Part shown: in pieces, positions 33,267 to 41,224 of the stretch
Numbering within the stretch: position 1 is the first letter of the stretch
Layout of the letters: each line of letters opens with the position of its first letter
Origin: Mycobacterium sp. OAS707
Lineage (GTDB): Bacteria; Actinomycetota; Actinomycetes; Mycobacteriales; Mycobacteriaceae
NCBI RefSeq assembly: GCF_014873705.1
Contig: NZ_JADBDS010000003.1
Coordinates: 310,001 to 374,000 of the forward strand
Reading direction: 5' to 3'
Length of the DNA: 64,000 bases
Position numbers and translations under genes: made by a program
Notes under the pieces: generated by a model
Database searches by the model: none
What the model saw: the letters and a program-made list of their open reading frames with translations, nothing else
What the model was told of the DNA's origin: nothing

Positions 33267-33286
33267 ATCAGGGTGCCGATCCTGAT
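33267..33286 (+). terminator. Possible weak hairpin after the LuxR gene
   Basis: ATCAGG and CCTGAT arms surround an 8-base loop, beginning 8 bases after the stop codon. There is no T-run, which is common for mycobacterial terminators, but the stem is only 6 pairs, so this is tentative. Confidence 0.3.
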
Positions 33287-33319
33287 GACCGTCGCCGCTC
33301 CCGGCGACAGGCTGCTCGC

Positions 33320-33484
33320 ATGGAGAACGAACACGACGCAGCGGCCGAGCTCCCCATCGCCCCAATCCCTCTCGAGGTCGTCGAGCTGGCCCGCTCCGGC
33401 AACCGGCTAGAGGCCATCCGGCGCTACCGGCAGCTTCGCGGCGGCAGCCACGAGGACGCCCAGACCGCGATCCGCGAGGTTTAG
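33320..33484 (+). CDS. Small L7/L12-like protein (54 residues)
   Basis: A 54-codon frame opening M-E-N-E-H-D-A-A-A-E and ending A-I-R-E-V. The second half (NRLEAIRRYRQLRGG, then H-E-D-A-Q-T-A-I) resembles the helical C-terminal domain of ribosomal protein L7/L12, a pattern found in short stand-alone actinobacterial proteins. It has no signal or membrane segment. It lies between the LuxR gene and the small membrane protein. Function is unknown. The codon pattern has G/C in most third positions, which supports it being translated. Confidence 0.6.
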   Translation: MENEHDAAAELPIAPIPLEVVELARSGNRLEAIRRYRQLRGGSHEDAQTAIREV

Positions 33485-33546
33485 CGACTCGTGTCAACCA
33501 GGACGACGTCGTCAAGTAGGCGGCATCAAACGAAAGGAATAACCCA

Positions 33547-33852
33547 ATGAAGATCGTCCCGACCAGCATCCAGCAGCACGTCAACCGCGTCGATCGCCAA
33601 CGCAGCCTGGCGATTGGAATCAGCTGCGGCCTACTCGCATTCTGGTCCGCCTACCGGGTGATCTGGTCCCTGTACCTGACGATGACTTACAACTTCTTGT
33701 TCGGCTCGCTGGTCTTCCAGATTGTGCTGTGGGGCGTGATCGGTGCCGCGGCTGCGATCGCGGCGACGGCGTTTCTCACTCATTACACCGCCGCCCCGGC
33801 GAACGACGGAAACGACCGCACTGAAGACACCACAGAAGGCAAAACGATATGA
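33547..33852 (+). CDS. Small membrane protein, two transmembrane helices
   Basis: A 101-residue protein with hydrophobic stretches at about residues 20-47 and 52-80 and a short acidic C-terminal tail. No family is recognised. The start ATG follows GAAAGGAATAACC. Its stop overlaps the start of the next gene as ATGA, so it is co-translated with the small secreted protein. Confidence 0.7.
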   Translation: MKIVPTSIQQHVNRVDRQRSLAIGISCGLLAFWSAYRVIWSLYLTMTYNFLFGSLVFQIVLWGVIGAAAAIAATAFLTHYTAAPANDGNDRTEDTTEGKTI

Positions 33853-34169
33853 GCACCGCTCATGCGCTGAAGCAGATCATCGCCGGAGCCGTCCTGTCTG
33901 GCGGCGTTGCAGTGGCCAGTCTGGGATTCGGCGCAGGCGTGGCCCAGGCCGATAACCAGGGGCCATTTCAATGGTGTCCAGGCCAACCCATGTCCTACCC
34001 GGGGCCAGGGAACGAATACGTGTGGGACATGGGCATCTGCCACACCTGGTACCGCGTCGACTATGGAAAGGGCAACGTCTCCAAGAACATTCCGCCGCCG
34101 CCGGAGTCCAACGTCTGGGACGGAGACAATCCCCCGCCGAGCGATCGCTGCTATCCGTGGTGCCTGTGA
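33849..34169 (+). CDS. Small secreted Trp/Cys/Pro-rich protein
   Basis: A 106-residue protein with a clear signal peptide: a hydrophobic stretch to about residue 33, cleavage after A-Q-A. The mature part has four cysteines (in W-C-P-G, G-I-C-H and C-Y-P-W-C) and several tryptophans, a pattern seen in small mycobacterial exported proteins of unknown role. It overlaps the membrane-protein gene upstream by four bases. The 34204 gene follows closely. Confidence 0.75.
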   Translation: MSTAHALKQIIAGAVLSGGVAVASLGFGAGVAQADNQGPFQWCPGQPMSYPGPGNEYVWDMGICHTWYRVDYGKGNVSKNIPPPPESNVWDGDNPPPSDRCYPWCL

Positions 34170-34203
34170 TGAGCACTGTCCACCCCTGGAACACCGAACT
34201 GCC

Positions 34204-35136
34204 ATGACCAACAACATGTTTACCGCTACAGGCACGGTCCACCTGACCGATCTGGCTGCCGGCTCGTCCGGCTCGGGCCACAGTGCCCTGTGGATGGGAC
34301 TCCTCGCCGCGACCGTCTTCGGCGGTGTTACTGTCTTGGGCCCGATCGTCATTCGTCAAATGCGAAAGATCCGCGGGCCGGTAGTGCCCGGAACGGCAGA
34401 AGTGTTGTCGTTGAGACAGTTCGGCTCCGTGGCATCGAACGGCCCAGCCCGCATGATCTGCCGACTCCGATTGAGGGTGTCTATCCTCGGTCAAGAGCCC
34501 TACGACGTCAAAGTGTGGTGGAATATCGCGCCATGGGACTTGGGTGCCTTCCAAAAGGGAAGCACTGTCGCGGTCGAAGTCAGTGAGACGAACCGGAAGA
34601 GGCTTCGACTCGGCCGCAGCCAACCGCAAGCGAGGTCAGCTGTCCAGACACGTGTTGTCAACCTGCCGCCGAAGGTCACGTTCAACCAGTCCTCGTGGTC
34701 ACCGGACACAGGATGGTCTGGCTCACCGCCCCCCGCCGACCTCGCCGATCAAATCAAGGCCGCGGTTGACGGTGCGTTCAGCCAGAACCCAGGTGCCGTA
34801 CCGGGTTTCGCGCACCCGAACGCCGCCGTGTTATCGGCGGCAGCCTTGCTCGCGTCGGGTCAGCGCGTGCCTGCCGTGCTGAAGTCGTTCGCCGCCACGG
34901 GAACGACACCCCGCAGCCTAGGCAGGACTCCCAGCCGACCCGAATTCATCGACGCCCCGCACTACATGCTCGAAGTCGAGCTTCATCTCCCGAATCTCGC
35001 TCCGACTGTCGGTAGAGCCGTCCAATCGGTACCCGTCGCCCAAGTTCCCAACCTGGCCGTCGGCCTCCCCCTGACGTGTGCGGTCGACCCGGCTGACCCC
35101 TCACACCGGTTCGTCGTGGACTGGGGCTACGTGTGA
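34204..35136 (+). CDS. Membrane-anchored hypothetical protein
   Basis: A 310-residue protein with one membrane helix at about residues 22-42 followed by a basic stop-transfer segment (R-Q-M-R-K-I-R), then a mostly beta soluble domain of about 265 residues. I do not recognise the family. The ATG at 34204 is preferred: the frame is open back to 33907, but that part covers the secreted-protein gene in another frame. It probably belongs to the same transcript as the two small genes before it. Confidence 0.7.
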   Translation: MTNNMFTATGTVHLTDLAAGSSGSGHSALWMGLLAATVFGGVTVLGPIVIRQMRKIRGPVVPGTAEVLSLRQFGSVASNGPARMICRLRLRVSILGQEPYDVKVWWNIAPWDLGAFQKGSTVAVEVSETNRKRLRLGRSQPQARSAVQTRVVNLPPKVTFNQSSWSPDTGWSGSPPPADLADQIKAAVDGAFSQNPGAVPGFAHPNAAVLSAAALLASGQRVPAVLKSFAATGTTPRSLGRTPSRPEFIDAPHYMLEVELHLPNLAPTVGRAVQSVPVAQVPNLAVGLPLTCAVDPADPSHRFVVDWGYV

Positions 35137-35292
35137 CTAGGTTTCGTCAGCGACCTGATCCTTCGACTGGTGCCGCCCAGGAGCGTCTGGATCGTCATGT
35201 TGATGATCGAGCTCGCTTTGGAGCTCACGCTGTTCTTCCGTCGCCTTCGTGGCGTCCTTCGGCGTCGCCCGCGGGTCGTTCGTCGGTTCCAT
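35137..35292 (-). CDS. Small hydrophilic hypothetical protein
   Basis: A 51-residue, highly charged frame opening M-E-P-T-N-D-P-R-A-T and containing E-E-Q-R-E-L-Q-S-E-L, which could form a short coiled coil. The frame is open to 35370, so the start is uncertain. Composition resembles small cytoplasmic mycobacterial proteins, but support is weak. It lies opposite and convergent to the 34204 gene and diverges from the repeat-peptide gene at 35388. Confidence 0.4.
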   Translation of the reverse strand: MEPTNDPRATPKDATKATEEQRELQSELDHQHDDPDAPGRHQSKDQVADET

Positions 35293-35387
35293 GCCGATGC
35301 AATACCCGTCAGATGAAAGAACGAAAGCCGTTTCACAACGACGGTCCCGGGTAACTCTGCGCCCACGCATCGCGGGAAGGGATCACC

Positions 35388-35633
35388 ATGGCACTGAACG
35401 ACGACGACATCACCACCTCGGGCGGCGGCGAGGGTACCGCTGACGGCGGCTCAAACCCGCAGGGCCACGACGGCGGCGCCGACGGCAGCGCGGGCGGCGA
35501 AGGCCCAGCTGACGGCGGCTCGAACCCTGAAGGCCACGACGGCGGCGCCGACGGCAGCGCGGGCGGCGAAGGCCCGGCCGACGGCGGCTCGAACCCTGAA
35601 GGCCACGACGGCGGTGCCGACGGAACCGCATGA
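35388..35633 (+). CDS. Gly/Asp-rich triple-repeat peptide, possible modified-peptide precursor
   Basis: An 81-residue peptide: a 12-residue start (M-A-L-N-D-D-D-I-T-T-S-G) followed by three back-to-back 23-residue copies (13-35, 36-58, 59-81) that run exactly to the C-terminus. Each copy has the core N-P-[QE]-G-H-D-G-G-A-D-G, with a single histidine (H27, H50, H73). It has no signal peptide, cysteine or aromatic residue. A start after GGGAAGGGATCACC is well placed. Its last 20 bases overlap the GTG start of the JmjC/cupin gene, so production of peptide and enzyme should be coupled. It looks like a substrate with a short leader and repeated cores, although a simple acidic metal-binding peptide is possible. 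Confidence 0.75.
   Translation: MALNDDDITTSGGGEGTADGGSNPQGHDGGADGSAGGEGPADGGSNPEGHDGGADGSAGGEGPADGGSNPEGHDGGADGTA
35424..35630 (+). repeat. Three tandem 69-base coding repeats
   Basis: Units at 35424-35492, 35493-35561 and 35562-35630 encode the three 23-residue copies. Units 2 and 3 are nearly identical in DNA, unit 1 differs at several positions (T-A and P-Q in place of P-A and P-E). Near-identity at DNA level implies recent expansion or gene conversion. Confidence 0.9.
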
Positions 35634-36852
35634 GCGCTTCGCGGCACTGAGTCGCTGCATCGCGACCGACCCCGGATCATTTGCCACTGAGTTCTGGGGC
35701 CGTAAGCCGCTACTCAGCCCGTCGAGCGCGCTGCCCCGCGATTTCAGCGATTTGCTTTCGGCCGACACGGTCGACGAATTGATCGCCGAGCGCGGAGTGC
35801 GCGCGCCGTTCATCCGGTTGGCCAAGGAGGGCGAGGTCTTGGCCCGGGATTGCTATCTCGGCCCGGCCGGCTTTGGCGCGGAGATGCCTGACCAAGTGGA
35901 CTCCGCCAAGGTGCTCGCCCAGTTCGCTTCTGGCGCAACGATTGTGTTGCAGGGTTTGCATCGGCTCTGGCCACCGCTCATCGACTTCGTCCGGCAAGCC
36001 GTCGACGAATTCGGCCATCCGGTGCAAGCGAACGCTTACATCACCCCGCCCGGCAATCGCGGGTTCGATCCGCATTACGACGTCCACGACGTCTTCGTCC
36101 TGCAGGCGGCTGGGCAGAAGCGCTGGGTAGTGCACGAGCCGGTACACAACCATCCGCTGCCCTCTCAACCGTGGACGCAATATCGGTCCGCGATCGCGGA
36201 GCGAGTGAGCGCCGAGCCAGTGATCGACGCTGTGCTTTCCGAAGGCGACGCACTGTACATACCGCGTGGGTGGGTGCATGCGGCGCAAGCCTTGGACAGC
36301 ACGTCCGTCCACATCACTGTTGGCATCTCTGCCGTGACGGCACTGGACGTGGCGCGCGCGGTCATCGATCAATTCGCGACGATCGAAGAATTCAGAAAGC
36401 CGCTACCGCTGGGCCATGACCCGACCGACCAGGATGAGCTCGACGCGACGGTGACCAAGGTGATGGCCGAAGTGGTCGACACGTTGCGGGACGAGGCGGC
36501 TGCGCTCAGCGCCGGCGCCGCCGCGCAACTGATTCAAAGCCACGCCGAGCGGACACGGCCCGTCGCAGTCCGTCCGCTTGCTGCGGTCGACGCATCAGAA
36601 CGCGCAGGCACCTCAGTGGTCCGGTGGCGCCGCGGGCTCGTCGCCACCACGGAATACTCCGACGGACGTGTCGTGCTCCGGTTGCCTGACAAGGTGATGA
36701 CGTTTCCGATCGCGTGTGCCGACGCCGTGGCGGCGCTTCACCAGGGGATGACGGCCGATGCCGAGACGTTGCCGGGTCTGGACCGCGCGGACGCCACAGT
36801 GCTGATCCGCCGCCTGCTGCGGGAGGCCGTTGTCGTACCGGTGAACGGATGA
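35614..36852 (+). CDS. JmjC/cupin-4 family 2-oxoglutarate oxygenase
   Basis: A 412-residue protein of the cupin-4 (ROXA/YcfD, MINA53/NO66) family of Fe(II)/2-oxoglutarate protein hydroxylases. The N-terminal F-W-G-R-K-P-L-L motif, the iron-binding H-x-D in FDPHYDVHDVF and the distal histidine in PRGWVHAA are all present, followed by helical dimerisation and winged-helix-like regions. Known members hydroxylate Arg or His side chains of ribosomal proteins. Here the GTG start overlaps the repeat-peptide gene and the stop overlaps the sucrase/ferredoxin-like gene (ATGA), so the neighbouring peptide is the likely substrate, with its His, Asn or Asp residues as candidates. Confidence 0.9.
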   Translation: MPTEPHERFAALSRCIATDPGSFATEFWGRKPLLSPSSALPRDFSDLLSADTVDELIAERGVRAPFIRLAKEGEVLARDCYLGPAGFGAEMPDQVDSAKVLAQFASGATIVLQGLHRLWPPLIDFVRQAVDEFGHPVQANAYITPPGNRGFDPHYDVHDVFVLQAAGQKRWVVHEPVHNHPLPSQPWTQYRSAIAERVSAEPVIDAVLSEGDALYIPRGWVHAAQALDSTSVHITVGISAVTALDVARAVIDQFATIEEFRKPLPLGHDPTDQDELDATVTKVMAEVVDTLRDEAAALSAGAAAQLIQSHAERTRPVAVRPLAAVDASERAGTSVVRWRRGLVATTEYSDGRVVLRLPDKVMTFPIACADAVAALHQGMTADAETLPGLDRADATVLIRRLLREAVVVPVNG

Positions 36853-37736
36853 CGGCTGCTAAGCGGGTGCCGTGCAGTGACCAGTCGCTCGCAAGGGACG
36901 ATCCGATGTACGGCACGGCTTCGGCCGGCCTGTCGTGGGTGCTGCTCGAATTAGCGGGCGGCTGGGGGCATTCGGCGTTTCTTCGGTCTCCGTCGGTGAT
37001 CGATCCCGAAATCGGTCGCGCCATTGTCCGTCGCGTCGAGAAGGCAAAGATGCGTATCGCGGCCATACGCAAGCACGGCCGACGCCCGTCCACGCCGCGA
37101 TGGCGCTGGTTCATCGCGCACTCCGAAGTCGGCAACGAGGTGCTCTACAGCGGAGAGGTGAGCGATCCGCGCGACTATCTGGATCTCGCACTCGACGGCA
37201 GCGATGGCGCGGTGTGTACGGATCCACTTGTCGCGGTCTGCGCCCATGGCAAGCACGACCAGTGTTGCGCTGTTCGCGGCCGCAGCGCATGCAAAGCGAT
37301 TGCGGCAAAGTACCCCGACTTCACTTGGGAATGCTCGCATTTGGGCGGCGATCGGTTTGCCGCCACCATGCTGGTGCTACCCGAGGGACTCTGTTACGGC
37401 CGGGTCGACTCGACCGATTCGGCCGACCTGGTGCGGTTGTATCTCGAGGGGCGACTCGACAACACGCTATTGCGCGGCCGCACCTCGCTACCGCACGCCG
37501 TGCAAGCCGCACAATACTTCGCACGGGAAGCCACCGGCGACGACTCCATTGCGGGCTTACCTCCCCTGGCCGTTGAGCGCGGCGAGGGCAAAATCCGCGT
37601 TCTGCTTCGCGGCGCGGCGGGGCCCATCGAGGTATGGCTTCGCGAGGAAATGTCAGAGCCTCTGCTGTCACAGTGTCACGCACAGGTTTCCGGCCGGGTG
37701 CGGACCTTCGCCCTCGACGCGATCACGTCGGCGTAA
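36849..37736 (+). CDS. Sucrase/ferredoxin-like (thioredoxin-fold 2Fe-2S) protein
   Basis: A 295-residue Suc/Fer-like protein. The cluster motifs V-C-A-H-G-K-H-D-Q-C-C-A and E-C-S-H-L-G-G-D-R-F-A are intact and expected to hold a [2Fe-2S] centre in a thioredoxin-like fold. It could feed electrons to, or protect, the iron oxygenase encoded just upstream. The ATG at 36849 overlaps the oxygenase stop. A longer frame from 36714 runs inside the oxygenase gene and is not used. It ends 22 bases from the convergent penicillin-binding-protein gene. Confidence 0.88.
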   Translation: MTAAKRVPCSDQSLARDDPMYGTASAGLSWVLLELAGGWGHSAFLRSPSVIDPEIGRAIVRRVEKAKMRIAAIRKHGRRPSTPRWRWFIAHSEVGNEVLYSGEVSDPRDYLDLALDGSDGAVCTDPLVAVCAHGKHDQCCAVRGRSACKAIAAKYPDFTWECSHLGGDRFAATMLVLPEGLCYGRVDSTDSADLVRLYLEGRLDNTLLRGRTSLPHAVQAAQYFAREATGDDSIAGLPPLAVERGEGKIRVLLRGAAGPIEVWLREEMSEPLLSQCHAQVSGRVRTFALDAITSA

Positions 37737-37758
37737 TCGCATCCCTCGAGCGCGGCCG

Positions 37759-40260
37759 TCACGGTGGTGGCGGCGGCGGTGGTGGTGGTGCGAAGGGTGG
37801 CGGCGGCGGCGCGAACGGCGGAGGCGGTTCGCCAGGCGGCGGCGCGACCAGAGGCACGAAAATCGGCGGCAGCCCGGGAATCTCGACGACGGTCATGCCG
37901 TCGGGCGGAACGACCGGAGGCGGCGGCTCACCCGGCGGTGGCGGAGGCGGCGGCGGCGGTGCGGGCGGGACGCCGTTGCTGATGTTGATCGTGATGATCG
38001 ATCCCGGAATCGTCTTACCGCTTGGGGAGGTTCCGACCACCGTGCCGTAGCTCGAGAAGCTGTTCACCGGTGTGGCCTGGTCGGCAACCTGAAATCCGGC
38101 ATTCTTCAACCGCTCTCGCGCGGCATCGAGCTTCATGCCCGAGACATTCGGCACCTGGCTGCCGGATGTGCCGTCGACGTAGCGCAGATCCGTCGGGGGA
38201 AGGTGGACATCGCCGAAGTCGGTGGCAATCGGCTTCATCGCCTCGAACCAGGTGCGGGCCGGCTCGCTGCCGCCAAAGAGGTCGCCGCTGCCGCACTTGC
38301 GCAGTGGGAACGAGCAGATTCCGGCCGGATTGCTGGAGTCGTCGAAGATATAGTTCGCGGCCGCGTATTGATTTGTGAATCCCACGAAGCCGGCGGAGCG
38401 ATGCGCTTCCGTCGTGCCGGTCTTACCCGACATCGGCAGGTCCCACCCCACCGAGGCTGCGGCGCCGGACGCGGTACCCGGACTCAACGCGTCCTTGCTC
38501 AGCGCGTTCGCCAACGTGTTGGCCAGCCCCTCCGGCACGGCCTGCTCGCACGGCTGTGTGGCAACCGGAACCTCGTTGCCGTGGCGGTCGAATATCTTGT
38601 CGACAGGATTCGGCGGGCACCACACCCCACCCGAGGCCAGCGTTGCCGCAACATTCGACAGCTCGAGTGCGTTGAGCTCGAACGGCCCCAGCGTGAACGA
38701 CCCCATGTTCTGTCTCTTGATGAAGTCGGCCAGGCTTTCGTTGCTGTCGGGGTCATAGTCACGCGCCGTTCCTGGCAGCGCATAGGACCGCATCCCCAGC
38801 CGCACCGCCATGTCGACGGCGCGGGTCACGCCAACCTGTTGAATCAGCTTGGCGAAAGCGGTGTTCGGCGAGACAGCCAGCGCGTCGGTGACCTTCAGCG
38901 AGCCGCGGTAGTTGCCGGCATTCCTGACACACCACGTCTCCTTCGGACAGCCCGGCGTATCGCTGCTGCCGAGCCCCCTGGCCTGAAACGTGCCAGGCAC
39001 ATCCAAATCGGCATCGATGCCCATACCCATATCGAGGGCTGCCGCCGTGGTGAAGATCTTGAAGATCGAACCGGCGCCGTCGCCGACGAGCGAGAACGGC
39101 AGCGGCTGCATGGTCTCGTGGGCATCGTCGTTCAGTCCGTACGCGCGATTGCTCGCCATCGCGATCACCCGGTGCGCATCCTTGCCGGGCCTGATCACAT
39201 TCATCACGCTTGCGACGCTGTCGAGTTTGGGGCTGGCCAGCTTGTCGATCGCCGCCTTGACCGAACCCTGCACCTTCGGGTCCAGCGACGTGCGAATCAG
39301 AAAGCCGCCGCGGGCCACCTGGTCCGTGCTGATGCCTGCCCGCGCGAGGTAGTCCAACACGTAGTCGCAGAAGAACCCGCGATCGCCCGCGGTGATGCAG
39401 CCGTTCGGCAGCCCGTTCGGCTGGGGCAGCACGCCCAGCGGCTGGTTCTTGGCCGCCCTCAGCTCGTCGGCGTACTGCGGAAGATTGTCGATCATGGTGT
39501 CCAACACGACGTTTCGCCGGCTGATCGCGCTGTCGGGGTTGGTGTAGGGATCGTGCAGACTGGTCGACTGCACCAGTCCCGCGAGCAGCGCGGCCTGCTG
39601 CCAGTTCAGCTCGGAGGCGTCGATCCCGAAGTAGGTCTGCGCGGCGTCCTGGACACCGAACGCGCCGTTGCCGAAATACACCAGGTTGAGGTACCGGGTC
39701 AGGATCTCGGCTTTACTCAGCGACTTGTCGAGCGCCAGCGCCATCCGGATCTCGCGCAGCTTCCGCGCCGGTGTCACTGCGACAGCGGCGCGCCGCTGGG
39801 CATCGGTCTGAGCCGTCACCAGCAGTTGGTAGTTCTTGACGTATTGCTGCTCGATCGTCGAACCGCCGCGCGTGTCGGGGTTGCCTGCGAGGTAGCCGGA
39901 CAGGCCGGTCAGTGTGCCGGGCCAGTCCACGCCGTTGTGCTCGGCGAATCGCTTGTCCTCGATCGATACGATCGCGAGCTTCATCGTGTTGGCGATCTGG
40001 TCGGTCGGCACTTCGAAACGGCGCTGTGCGTACAGCCAAGCAATTGGATGGCCCTCGGTGTCGACCATCGTCGACACCTGCGGGACGTCACCCGCGATCA
40101 GTTGCGAGGAGCCGTTGGCTACGACGTCCGCCGCGCGATTCGACATGAACCCGATGCCGCCGACGAACGGGAACATCAACGCCGCTGCGAGCGCTCCGGC
40201 CAACACACAGCAGCCCGCCAACTTGCGGACTGTGGCCCCCGTCGGCCGCCCCTCCGACAT
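37759..40260 (-). CDS. PonA2-like class A penicillin-binding protein
   Basis: An 833-residue bifunctional peptidoglycan synthase. After an N-terminal membrane anchor (about residues 14-40) comes the glycosyltransferase (GT51) domain with E-D-K-R-F-A-E-H and G-G-S-T-I-E-Q-Q. The transpeptidase domain has Ser398 in SIFK, S-P-N and K-T-G-T. One PASTA domain spans about 665-725, and the C-terminal 105 residues are a long Pro-rich tail. The PASTA domain matches M. tuberculosis PonA2, but its usual neighbour whiB4 is absent here, so this may be a paralogue. It is convergent with the sucrase/ferredoxin-like gene. Confidence 0.92.
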   Translation of the reverse strand: MSEGRPTGATVRKLAGCCVLAGALAAALMFPFVGGIGFMSNRAADVVANGSSQLIAGDVPQVSTMVDTEGHPIAWLYAQRRFEVPTDQIANTMKLAIVSIEDKRFAEHNGVDWPGTLTGLSGYLAGNPDTRGGSTIEQQYVKNYQLLVTAQTDAQRRAAVAVTPARKLREIRMALALDKSLSKAEILTRYLNLVYFGNGAFGVQDAAQTYFGIDASELNWQQAALLAGLVQSTSLHDPYTNPDSAISRRNVVLDTMIDNLPQYADELRAAKNQPLGVLPQPNGLPNGCITAGDRGFFCDYVLDYLARAGISTDQVARGGFLIRTSLDPKVQGSVKAAIDKLASPKLDSVASVMNVIRPGKDAHRVIAMASNRAYGLNDDAHETMQPLPFSLVGDGAGSIFKIFTTAAALDMGMGIDADLDVPGTFQARGLGSSDTPGCPKETWCVRNAGNYRGSLKVTDALAVSPNTAFAKLIQQVGVTRAVDMAVRLGMRSYALPGTARDYDPDSNESLADFIKRQNMGSFTLGPFELNALELSNVAATLASGGVWCPPNPVDKIFDRHGNEVPVATQPCEQAVPEGLANTLANALSKDALSPGTASGAAASVGWDLPMSGKTGTTEAHRSAGFVGFTNQYAAANYIFDDSSNPAGICSFPLRKCGSGDLFGGSEPARTWFEAMKPIATDFGDVHLPPTDLRYVDGTSGSQVPNVSGMKLDAARERLKNAGFQVADQATPVNSFSSYGTVVGTSPSGKTIPGSIITINISNGVPPAPPPPPPPPPGEPPPPVVPPDGMTVVEIPGLPPIFVPLVAPPPGEPPPPFAPPPPPFAPPPPPPPPP

Positions 40261-40417
40261 AACTCCAGGTTATTCGCGGCTGCCGCCCGAATTCCGGTTA
40301 TTGACGAAAGCGTGACACTACGTAAACCGCGGGCGGACAACGCATGACGCTTTCAGCAAGCTCCCAGGGTCGCCGATTTGGGATCGGTAGCCAACCGGTC
40401 GACCTTTACTTGTGCTC

Positions 40418-41137
40418 ATGAAACTCAAACGGCTATCCGACCGCGAGCTGTTGATGAACCAGCAGGCCGCCGCGGTCGCGGCGACGGTGCTGTCCCAGCC
40501 GGTCGAGGCCGCCACGCGATGCGAGCAGATCTCGACCAAGGCGACGAAAATGTATGCCTCCGGTGGCGGCGAGATGCGTTGGAAGAGCGTTCCGAACGGA
40601 ACCGGCCTGCCGAAGAGCTTCATCCTGGCCCTCACCCGCACTCATGTTTATGCGCTCGAGGACAAGCAGCACCGGGGCGACCTGGTTCCCGGACAGGTGC
40701 TCAAGGTTTGGGACCGCGGGGGATTCCGGGCGCAACCCGGGCGCGACGCCATGTTGGCGGCGAGCGGAATGCCCGAGGATCGTCAGAGCCTCATTCTCTT
40801 TCTTCCCATCGACGCCGACAGCAGTCCGATGGCACAGCAGATCGCCAGCCAGCGCGCGGCGACCGGCCAACGAACCCCAGGCCTTCCGCACGGGTTCGTC
40901 GTGGGCAGGGATGCGGCGAGCCAGCGGGTGGTCGCCGCGCTTGCCGCGTCGTCGCCGCCGGCAGGTGGCATCACGATCAACGGTCAGACCATCCAGCAGA
41001 TGGTCAACCAGGCGGCCCAGCCCCAACAGCGGCCGGTAGCCCAACGGCTTGCCGAACTGGAGACGCTTCGCGCCACCGGCGTGCTCACCGAGGCCGAGTA
41101 CACCCACAAACGCCAGCAGATCATCTCCGAGATCTGA
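40418..41137 (+). CDS. SHOCT-domain protein of unknown function
   Basis: A 239-residue cytoplasmic protein ending in a SHOCT-type segment (L-E-T-L-R-A-T-G-V-L-T-E-A-E-Y), a short C-terminal domain found in many bacterial proteins and thought to mediate oligomerisation. The rest has no recognisable enzyme motif. An in-frame GTG two codons upstream (40412) is an alternative start. About 157 bases separate it from the divergent PBP gene. A strong hairpin follows its stop. Confidence 0.75.
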   Translation: MKLKRLSDRELLMNQQAAAVAATVLSQPVEAATRCEQISTKATKMYASGGGEMRWKSVPNGTGLPKSFILALTRTHVYALEDKQHRGDLVPGQVLKVWDRGGFRAQPGRDAMLAASGMPEDRQSLILFLPIDADSSPMAQQIASQRAATGQRTPGLPHGFVVGRDAASQRVVAALAASSPPAGGITINGQTIQQMVNQAAQPQQRPVAQRLAELETLRATGVLTEAEYTHKRQQIISEI

Positions 41138-41173
41138 GCACCGCAGGCACATGACAGCCGACGCATGAAAGGA

Positions 41174-41205
41174 GGCCTCCCCCATCGCATTTGATGGAGG
41201 AGGCC
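41174..41205. terminator. Bidirectional hairpin terminator
   Basis: Arms GGCCTCCCCCATC and GATGGAGGAGGCC pair over 13 positions with one mismatch around a 6-base loop. It sits between the convergent SHOCT gene (ends 41137) and the exported-protein gene (ends 41225), so it can terminate both. Confidence 0.75.
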
Positions 41206-41224
41206 AACCCCTCGACAGAGGGCG

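Noticed and set aside
35424..35630. Possible CRISPR-like or satellite repeat
   Set aside because: The repeat units are contiguous, have no spacers and keep a reading frame that ends in a stop codon, so they are coding repeats.
37204..40347. A 1047-codon open frame on the plus strand opposite the PonA2-like gene
   Set aside because: It is rich in Arg, His and Gly with no domain, and it lies over a gene with complete PBP motifs. Long antisense frames are common in high-GC DNA.
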